6,269 bases of DNA from Betaproteobacteria bacterium (GTDB taxonomy: Bacteria > Pseudomonadota > Gammaproteobacteria > Burkholderiales > SG8-39), in NCBI GenBank assembly GCA_005888925.1, contig VBCP01000405.1:1-6269 (forward strand), given 5' to 3'. Positions 1-6,269 of this stretch are shown in pieces. Numbering within the stretch: the stretch's first letter is position 1; the number at the start of each line of letters is the position of its first letter. The position numbers were made by a program, and so were the translations under genes. The notes below the pieces were generated by a model. The model did no database searches. It had not been told where the DNA came from and saw nothing but the letters and a program-made list of their open reading frames with translations.

Positions 1-357
1 TCAGGCGCGCGCAAGGTGTTCTTCGCCTCCGCGGCGCCGCCGGTGCGCTTCCCCAACGTTTACGGCATCGACATGCCGACCCGCGCCGAGCTGATCGCGG
101 CACACCGCAGCGAGGATGAGGTCGGCGGCGAGATCGGCGCCGATGCGCTCATCTACCAGGATCTCGACCAGCTGAAGGACGCGGTACGCTGCGCCAACCC
201 GCGCCTCGCCAACTTCGAGACGTCCTGCTTCGACGGGGTCTACGTCACCGGCGACGTCACCAGCGACTACCTGCGCGCCATCGAGCTGCAGCGCGACGCG
301 ACGCGCGACTCGGTCGAGGACGACAGCGCCCAACTGGATTTGAATCTCGCCGCATAG
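1..357 (+). CDS. purF: Amidophosphoribosyltransferase, C-terminal part (5' end outside window)
   Basis: This is the last 118 codons of PurF, which transfers ammonia from glutamine to PRPP to make 5-phosphoribosylamine, the first committed step of cytoplasmic purine synthesis. The frame is open from base 1 and ends at TAG (355-357). The segment FFASAAPPVRFPNVYGIDMP followed by RAELIAAHR, IGADALIYQDL and FDGVYVTGDV matches the end of the phosphoribosyltransferase domain and the C-terminal tail of proteobacterial PurF. The glutaminase domain and the PRPP-binding loop lie upstream of the window. metZ directly after purF is a familiar betaproteobacterial order. The -35 region of the metZ promoter must lie inside this coding sequence, and the -10 box begins 2 bases after the stop codon. 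No separate purF terminator is visible, so readthrough transcripts would meet the riboswitch terminator at 436-474. The identification is secure. Confidence 0.95.
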   Translation, partial: SGARKVFFASAAPPVRFPNVYGIDMPTRAELIAAHRSEDEVGGEIGADALIYQDLDQLKDAVRCANPRLANFETSCFDGVYVTGDVTSDYLRAIELQRDATRDSVEDDSAQLDLNLAA

Positions 358-359
358 CG

Positions 360-365
360 TATAAT
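360..365 (+). promoter_or_regulatory. Sigma-70 type -10 box of the metZ leader
   Basis: A perfect TATAAT lies 2 bases after the purF stop. A start site 6-8 bases downstream falls at about 371-373, immediately before the first paired base of the riboswitch (374). The -35 is poor: TGGATT (335-340) would need a 19-base spacer and TTGAAT (340-345) only 14. There is no extended -10 TG. Placement supports a real promoter; strength and any activator need are unknown. Confidence 0.55.
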
Positions 366-371
366 TTCTCT

Positions 372-425
372 TTCGCGCCGATTTGAGCCACAGCTTGCGG
401 GCGCGTAACAAATACCGCTAAAGCG
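372..425 (+). promoter_or_regulatory. SAM-II class riboswitch aptamer upstream of metZ
   Basis: SAM-II (metA motif) RNAs bind S-adenosylmethionine and repress methionine genes, mainly in alpha- and some betaproteobacteria. Seen here: stem P1 is a perfect 6-bp helix, CGCGCC (374-379) with GGCGCG (400-405). Its loop opens with GATTTGA (380-386) and ends with CTTGC (394-398). The 3' side reads TAACAAATAC and then CGCTAAA (416-422). From TTGC to CGCTAAA the length, 28 bases, equals that of the family pattern as I remember it, and GATTT, TTGC and GCTAAA are its most conserved blocks. A gene for a methionine-synthesis enzyme follows. The oddity is pseudoknot helix P2: loop bases before TTGC (CAGCTT region) do not pair well with the strand before GCTAAA (AATACC region). 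It may be a variant P2 or a divergent member. SAM-V shares a similar core and is the main alternative. Confidence 0.84.
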
Positions 426-454
426 TGCCGAAAAGAACCCGGTCCGCCATAGCG
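416..454 (+). promoter_or_regulatory. Predicted antiterminator hairpin competing with aptamer and terminator
   Basis: Drawn by hand: CGCTA (416-420) pairs with TAGCG (450-454), GCG (423-425) with CGC (445-447), and GCCG (427-430) with CGGT (440-443, one G-T wobble). A 2x2 internal loop and a 1x1 mismatch lie between the helices, and the end loop is 431-439. The hairpin uses the conserved CGCTA of the SAM-binding core on one side and takes bases 440-442 from the 5' arm of the terminator on the other. It therefore cannot coexist with either the ligand-bound aptamer or the full terminator. This is what an antiterminator in a SAM-off switch should do. Pairing is visible; function is inferred. Confidence 0.5.
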
Positions 455-474
455 CTACGAGGCCGGGTTTTTTT
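436..474 (+). terminator. Intrinsic terminator in the metZ leader (expression platform)
   Basis: AACCCGG (436-442) is perfectly complementary to CCGGGTT (463-469), with T443-G462 and C444-G461 able to extend the stem. A run of seven T (468-474) follows, overlapping the last two stem bases. The loop holds the palindrome TAGCGCTA (450-457). The T run ends directly at the metZ ATG (475). The position between a SAM-binding RNA and metZ points to conditional termination rather than simple purF termination, although it would do both. The only purine-rich ribosome-binding candidate, GAGG (459-462), lies at the edge of this hairpin loop, so folding could also limit translation. Confidence 0.75.
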
Positions 475-1638
475 ATGACCGAACGAGCCACACTGGGCGT
501 GCGCGCCGGGCAGCGGCGCACCGAGTTCCACGAGCACTCCGAGGCGCTGTTCCTCACCTCGAGCTTCGTCTTCGACACGGCCGAGCAGGCCGCGGCGCGC
601 TTCACCGGCGGCGAGGAAGGCTTCGTCTACTCGCGCTTCACCAACCCGACGGTAGCGATGCTGCAGGACCGGCTCGCGGCGCTCGAAGGCGCCGAGGCCT
701 GCGTCGCCACGGCCTCGGGCATGTCGGCGATCCTCGCCACCGTGATGAGCTTCCTCAAGGCGGGAGACCACATCGTGTGCTCGAGCGCGGTGTTCGGCGC
801 CACCGTGCAACTGCTCAACAATTATTTCGGTCGCTTCGGCGTAGCGACCAGCTTCGTCTCGCCGACCCGCGTCGAGGAGTGGCGCCGCGCGGCACGCCCG
901 AGCACCAAGCTGTTCTTCGTGGAGACTCCGTCCAACCCGCTTACCGAGGTGTCGGACATTCCGGGGCTCGCCGCGGTGGCGAAGCAGGCCGGGGCGCTGC
1001 TCGCCGTCGACAACGTGTTCTGCACCCCGGTGCTGCAGCGGCCGCTCGAGCTCGGCGCCGATCTCGTGATCCACTCGGCGACCAAGCATCTCGATGGCCA
1101 GGGCCGGGTGCTGGGCGGCGCGGTGCTCGGATCCACCAAGCTGGTGATGGAGCACGTGTTCCCGTTCCTGCGCACGGCGGGTCCGTCACTCTCGCCCTTC
1201 AATGCCTGGGTCATCCTCAAGGGACTCGAAACCCTCGAGCTGCGCATGCAGGCGCATTCGGTTGCCGCGCTCGAGCTCGCGCGCTGGCTCGAAGGACACC
1301 GGGCCGTGGCCCGCGTGTTCTATCCGGGATTGGAATCGCATCCGCAGCGCGCCCTCGCCAGGCGCCAGCAGAAGGCGGGCGGTGCCGTGCTCTCCTTTGA
1401 GCTCAAGGGCGGACGCGAGGCGGCGTGGCGCGTCATCGACAGCACGCGGCTGATTTCCATCACCGCCAATCTCGGCGACGTGAAGACCACCATCACCCAT
1501 CCTGCAACCACCACGCACGGGCGCATTTCCCCCGAGGCGCGCGCGGCCGCGGGGATTACCGATGGGCTGGTGCGCATCGCGGTCGGCCTCGAGGCCCTCA
1601 GCGACATAAAGGCGGATCTGGAGCGCGGGTTAAGCTAG
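475..1638 (+). CDS. metZ: O-succinylhomoserine sulfhydrylase
   Basis: This is a cytoplasmic PLP enzyme of 387 aa that joins O-succinylhomoserine (or a related O-acylhomoserine) with sulfide to give homocysteine, the direct sulfhydrylation route to methionine. It belongs to the Cys/Met metabolism fold-type I family. Visible features are VYSRFTNPT (51-59) at the cofactor-phosphate region, ASGM (80-83), the cofactor-ring aspartate in AVDN (D179), and SATKHLDGQGR with the Schiff-base lysine K204. The LDGQGRVLGG stretch is typical of MetZ rather than of cystathionine synthase or lyase. Length is close to the usual 390-400 aa. ATG at 475 is chosen because MTERATLGVRAG lines up with the family N-terminus and no upstream in-frame start exists. 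It has no normal Shine-Dalgarno: GAGG ends 12 bases upstream, inside the terminator hairpin. Expression is probably SAM-repressed. Strict substrate preference (succinyl versus acetyl) cannot be read from sequence. Confidence 0.95.
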   Translation: MTERATLGVRAGQRRTEFHEHSEALFLTSSFVFDTAEQAAARFTGGEEGFVYSRFTNPTVAMLQDRLAALEGAEACVATASGMSAILATVMSFLKAGDHIVCSSAVFGATVQLLNNYFGRFGVATSFVSPTRVEEWRRAARPSTKLFFVETPSNPLTEVSDIPGLAAVAKQAGALLAVDNVFCTPVLQRPLELGADLVIHSATKHLDGQGRVLGGAVLGSTKLVMEHVFPFLRTAGPSLSPFNAWVILKGLETLELRMQAHSVAALELARWLEGHRAVARVFYPGLESHPQRALARRQQKAGGAVLSFELKGGREAAWRVIDSTRLISITANLGDVKTTITHPATTTHGRISPEARAAAGITDGLVRIAVGLEALSDIKADLERGLS

Positions 1639-1642
1639 CGGC

Positions 1643-3661
<2,019 letters not shown>

Positions 3662-4126
3662 CGCTCGAGGCGGTAAAGCCGCCGCCGAGTGCGGCATACA
3701 GCGCGAAGAGCGAACGTCCGGAAAGATAGGCCTCAAAGCCGGGACGAAAACGCGGGCTCACCACGAAATAGTCGACCACATACGCTGCTGCTGCGGTGGC
3801 CGCGCCGGCGGCCAAGGCGTGCGGCACGCCGCGACGCGCTCGCTGGGCCAGCAGCGCCTCGTAGAACGCGGCCCACCAGATTGACGCTGCCGTGTGGATG
3901 GCAAAGCCGAGCGCGGTGTTGCGCCCGCCGTTGCCGTCATGCGCGGGCGGCGCACCGCCATCGAGGATGTGCGTGACCGCGTTCATCGGGCGCGCCGCGT
4001 GCCCGTTTTCCAACCGGCTGCAGACGCCGATGCCGCGGATGATCTTTCCGGTGCCAGGCGTTCCGGGCGGCGCTTCGTCGCCGGGCGCCGGGCGCTTGCG
4101 CTCGGCCGGTATGGGATCGCGCGGCT

Positions 4127-4603
4127 TCATGCCTGCTCCGTTTCGGCGCTGAGCTCTTCCTTGCGCGCCTTGATTTGCTCGCCGAGCGCCTCGAGGTCGA
4201 GGTCCTTCGCCTTCTTCGCCTGCGGGAACATCTCGCCTTCCTCCTCCTTCACGTGGTGCATGACGTATTCGCCGAGCACGGTGAAGGTGGCGAAGTAGTT
4301 CGGGTCGTCGGGTTCCATGTTCTCGAGCTGCTCGATCAACATCTTCGCGGTCTCGTGCTCGACCGCGGCCTCGTTCATGATGTCCTCGTCCTCGATCGCC
4401 TCGCGCAGCGCCGGGTAGACGATCTCCTCCTCCAGCGTGGTGTGCACGCGCAGCTCGGCGCACACGCGCTCGACCAGCTCGCGGCAGCTTTCCGTGTCCG
4501 AGCGGTCCATCTTCTCGAATTCCTTGAACGCCTTCTTCACCTTCTCGTGGTCTTCCTTGAGGAGGTCGATGGCATTGGCGGTTTTGCTGCGGGCTTTGGG
4601 CAT
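4127..4603 (-). CDS. Hemerythrin-like HHE domain protein
   Basis: This is a 158-aa soluble, highly charged, helical protein with the four-helix hemerythrin/HHE pattern that binds a non-haem di-iron centre. Likely ligands are H19 (LLKEDHEKV), H54 with E58 (HTTLEEE), H83 (VEHETAK) and H116/H117 with E121/E122 (MHHVKEEEGEMFP). Such proteins bind oxygen, nitric oxide or act in oxidative and iron stress; which applies here cannot be told. ATG at 4603 is preferred over the in-frame TTG at 4627 because the strong ribosome site GAGGAAAGGA sits 5 bases before it. The C-terminus (about 135-158) is a charged helix. It ends in TGA overlapping the next ATG, so the membrane protein downstream is probably made with it. 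It lies 64 bases after lpxH; I see no clear promoter or terminator in that gap, so it probably belongs to the lpxH operon. Confidence 0.9.
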   Translation of the reverse strand: MPKARSKTANAIDLLKEDHEKVKKAFKEFEKMDRSDTESCRELVERVCAELRVHTTLEEEIVYPALREAIEDEDIMNEAAVEHETAKMLIEQLENMEPDDPNYFATFTVLGEYVMHHVKEEEGEMFPQAKKAKDLDLEALGEQIKARKEELSAETEQA

Positions 4604-4608
4604 GGCGG

Positions 4609-4618
4609 TCCTTTCCTC
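4609..4618 (-). promoter_or_regulatory. Ribosome binding site deciding the hemerythrin start
   Basis: GAGGAAAGGA on the minus strand, followed by CCGCC and then ATG (4603). It lies inside the 8-codon extension that would result from starting at TTG 4627, so the shorter protein is the better call. Confidence 0.65.
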
Positions 4619-4667
4619 GGTGGCCAAGCGGCAGCAACCGCCGTACCCAAGTAGCCAAAAGAATTAC

Positions 4668-5378
4668 CTACCAGCGCACGAGCCGCGGTCTGCCGTTCGC
4701 GAGCTCGAGGTAGCCGCCACGGCCGTACCAGTCCGGCAGCACCCAGCGCTCGCAGCTCCGGCCGTCGACTTCGAGGCGTTGCACGCCGGGCCGGTGCGTA
4801 TGTCCATGGATGAGCCGCGTCACACCGTGATGGCGCAATGCCTCGCGCACCGCGGCCTGGTTGACGTCCATGATCTTCGCCGGCTTCGCCTGGATCACTT
4901 CCTTGCTCTTCTCGCGCAGTCCCTGCACGACCGCGCGGCGCTCGGCAACCGGCTTGGCAAGGAAATCGCGCTGCCACGCGGCCGAGCGCGCGGTGCGGCG
5001 CCACCCCTGATAGTCGAGATCATCGGTGCACAGCGTATCGCCGTGCATCAGCAGCACGTCGTCCACGACCGACGGGTCGGGCAGCAGCGCGGCGCCGGTT
5101 GCGGCGCCAAAGCGCTCCCCGACCAGGAAGTCGCGGTTGCCGTGCATGAAGTAGAGGCGCGTTCCCGCGCCCGTCAGGCGGCGGAAGAAGCCGACGATGA
5201 CTGCGTTGAACGGCGAGTCGAGGTCGTCGTCGCCGATCCAGTACTCGAAAAGATCGCCGAGCACGTAGAGCGCGTCGGCGCCGGAGGCCTCCTGCTCCAG
5301 GAACTGGAAGAAGCGCTCATTGGCACCCGGGCGCTCCTCGCTGAGATGGAGATCCGAGATGAAGAGCGCGCGCAACAA
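4668..5378 (-). CDS. lpxH: UDP-2,3-diacylglucosamine diphosphatase
   Basis: LpxH cleaves UDP-2,3-diacylglucosamine to lipid X and UMP in lipid A synthesis, acting at the inner face of the cytoplasmic membrane. The 236-aa product carries the full set of calcineurin-like metal ligands: D9 and H11 in SDLHL, D42 in GDLFEYWIGDDD, N81 in HGNRD, H112 in MHGDTLCTDD, and H193/H195 in HGHTHRP. IMDVN (169-173) is also typical of LpxH. Length matches the usual 235-245 aa. Two TTG codons in tandem (5376-5378 and 5373-5375) are the only sensible starts, since the metal site begins at residue 9. They lie 4 bases after the isomerase stop, with only a weak ribosome site, so translation probably depends on the upstream gene. 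A cyclophilin gene next to lpxH is a common proteobacterial pairing. Its presence marks the organism as a lipid A producer. Confidence 0.96.
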   Translation of the reverse strand: MLRALFISDLHLSEERPGANERFFQFLEQEASGADALYVLGDLFEYWIGDDDLDSPFNAVIVGFFRRLTGAGTRLYFMHGNRDFLVGERFGAATGAALLPDPSVVDDVLLMHGDTLCTDDLDYQGWRRTARSAAWQRDFLAKPVAERRAVVQGLREKSKEVIQAKPAKIMDVNQAAVREALRHHGVTRLIHGHTHRPGVQRLEVDGRSCERWVLPDWYGRGGYLELANGRPRLVRW

Positions 5379-5382
5379 CGGT

Positions 5383-5970
5383 TTACTTCGTGCCGACCAC
5401 CGTCATCGATTCGATGATGACCGGTTGCTTCGGCACGTCGCGCGGCATGGGGCCGCCGGCGCCGGTGGGCAGCTTGGCGATCTTGTTCACCACGTCGAGC
5501 CCGGACACCACCTTGGCAAACACGGCGTAGCCGTTGCCGTCGCTGCGCGGGTTGCCCCAGTTGAGAAAGCCATTGTCGTTGACGTTGATGAAGAACTGCG
5601 CGGTGGCCGAGTTCGGATCGGCGGTGCGCGCCATCGCCACGGTGCCGACATCGTTCTGCAGGCCGGCCTTGACGCCGGACTGCGCCTCATTCGGGATCGG
5701 CGCGCGCGTCTTCTTCTGGTGGAAATCCTTGTCGAAGCCGCCGCCCTGGATCATGAAGCCGTCGATCACGCGATGGAAGATGGTGCCGTTGTAATGGCCG
5801 TCCTTCACGTACTGCAGGAAGTTCTCGACGGTCTTGGGCGCCGCCGCCGGATAGAGCTCCAGGCGGATGGTGCCGAGGTTGGTGCGCATGTCGATCTGCG
5901 GATCGGCGCCGAGCGCGCCGACGGGCACCACCGCGGCGGCCGACAGGACGAACAGATGGCTCAGTTTCAT
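5383..5970 (-). CDS. ppiA: Periplasmic cyclophilin-type peptidyl-prolyl cis-trans isomerase
   Basis: This 195-aa protein speeds proline isomerisation during folding. An N-terminal signal peptide is clear: K2, then a hydrophobic run LFVLSAAAVVPVGALGA, with cleavage likely after residue 21 or 22. That places the protein in the periplasm, hence PpiA-type rather than cytoplasmic PpiB. Active-site motifs are FHRVIDGFMIQGG (65-77, catalytic R67, Q75), MARTADPNSATAQFFINV (113-130) and FLNW (135-138), all intact. ATG at 5970 is chosen over longer in-frame openings because it creates the signal peptide, has GAGGGAG 4 bases upstream (5975-5981), and overlaps the preceding stop as ATGA. The next gene, lpxH, starts 4 bases after its TAA. 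Many relatives have two isomerase genes in tandem here; only one is present. The family call is certain; the symbol is by location and similarity. Confidence 0.93.
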   Translation of the reverse strand: MKLSHLFVLSAAAVVPVGALGADPQIDMRTNLGTIRLELYPAAAPKTVENFLQYVKDGHYNGTIFHRVIDGFMIQGGGFDKDFHQKKTRAPIPNEAQSGVKAGLQNDVGTVAMARTADPNSATAQFFINVNDNGFLNWGNPRSDGNGYAVFAKVVSGLDVVNKIAKLPTGAGGPMPRDVPKQPVIIESMTVVGTK

Positions 5971-6269
5971 GCGGCTCCCTCGTAGACTATTTTCCAGCGC
6001 GCGCCTTCCTTCACCCAGTACTGGCGCTTCTTCATCACGTTGGACAGGCCGTTCGAGCGGTAATCCTGCTCGAAGGTCACCACCACCACATCGCGCTCGT
6101 GCGGATAGCGCAGCATGGTCACTCGGCCGAGTCCGACCTTGATCCAGGCCTTGGCCGCATTCACCTTGCGCTTGTGCGCCGCCCACGCGGCGTAGTCCTG
6201 CCCCTGCGAGGCGAAGCGCTGCGAGTAATGCGCGAGATAACGCTCGGTGTCGCGGCTTTGCCAGTCGGC
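5967..6269 (-). CDS. NTF2-like domain, C-terminal part, probably of an L,D-transpeptidase family protein (5' end outside window)
   Basis: The minus-strand frame is open from the right edge (6269) to TGA (5967-5969), giving the last 100 residues. It begins ADWQSRDTERYLAHYSQRF, then WAAHKRKVNAAKAWIKV, VVVVTFEQDYRSNGLSN and KKRQYWVKEGARWKIVYEG. This W-x(n)-YL-x-HY...F-QDYRS...W-I-V-E layout is that of the small NTF2/SnoaL-like domain found at the C-terminus of many YkuD (L,D-transpeptidase) and related periplasmic proteins. Such genes often precede cyclophilin and lpxH in betaproteobacteria. The catalytic transpeptidase domain, if present, lies outside the window, so the role in cell-wall cross-linking is inferred from the domain type and context. 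The ribosome site of the isomerase gene lies inside its last codons and the two genes overlap as ATGA. Confidence 0.72.
   Translation of the reverse strand, partial: ADWQSRDTERYLAHYSQRFASQGQDYAAWAAHKRKVNAAKAWIKVGLGRVTMLRYPHERDVVVVTFEQDYRSNGLSNVMKKRQYWVKEGARWKIVYEGAA

Noticed and set aside
394..424. GCTT (393-396) pairing with AAGC (421-424) as a replacement pseudoknot.
   Set aside because: It would consume the conserved GCTAAA needed for ligand contact, so it does not restore a normal SAM-II fold.
4631..4650. Possible hairpin (CGGC...GCCG, minus strand) between lpxH and hemerythrin.
   Set aside because: Only about 4 bp with a 7-base loop and no T run; too weak for a terminator.
4131..4658. 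Upstream extension of the small membrane protein frame through the hemerythrin gene.
   Set aside because: The extension is an out-of-frame reading of hemerythrin; ATG 4130 has a ribosome site and an ATGA overlap.
4437..5417. Plus-strand frame of over 300 codons across hemerythrin and lpxH.
   Set aside because: It is antisense to two well-supported genes and shows no recognisable domain.
5971..6186. N-terminal extension of the cyclophilin beyond ATG 5970.
   Set aside because: It would bury the signal peptide and merely reads the upstream gene in another frame; GAGGGAG precedes ATG 5970.

Overview
The window is GC-rich DNA with the gene content and order of a betaproteobacterium: purF followed by metZ, and a periplasmic cyclophilin followed by lpxH (a lipid A gene, so the cell is Gram-negative). 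I cannot place it below class. It is mostly ordinary chromosome. The most interesting part is the roughly 120 bases between purF and metZ.

Left half, plus strand (1-3661). The 3' end of purF (purine synthesis) stops at 357. A TATAAT box begins 2 bases after its stop codon. Just downstream lies an RNA leader with the conserved core of a SAM-II riboswitch, then an intrinsic terminator whose T run touches the metZ start codon. A second hairpin, mutually exclusive with the terminator, can be drawn using the conserved riboswitch core, so a SAM-dependent terminator/antiterminator switch can be proposed in detail. metZ (sulfhydrylation step of methionine synthesis) follows. Only 4 bases later comes a membrane-bound MASE1-PAS histidine kinase with no receiver domain and no response regulator next to it. 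If it is cotranscribed with metZ, it falls under the same switch.

Right half, minus strand (6269 down to 3612). Five genes run in one direction and look like one operon. They are the end of a gene for an NTF2-like domain of the type found on L,D-transpeptidases, a periplasmic peptidyl-prolyl isomerase, lpxH, a hemerythrin-like protein, and a small membrane protein with an odd N-terminus. Two junctions are ATGA stop/start overlaps and one has a 4-base gap, all suggesting translational coupling; lpxH and the hemerythrin gene are 64 bases apart. The first three genes concern the envelope (cell wall, periplasmic folding, lipid A). The hemerythrin and membrane protein genes look like accessory additions at the distal end.

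The two gene sets converge, and the kinase and small membrane protein genes overlap tail to tail by 50 bases. I see no tRNA, rRNA, CRISPR array, insertion sequence or attachment site. No stretch above 300 bases lacks a gene.
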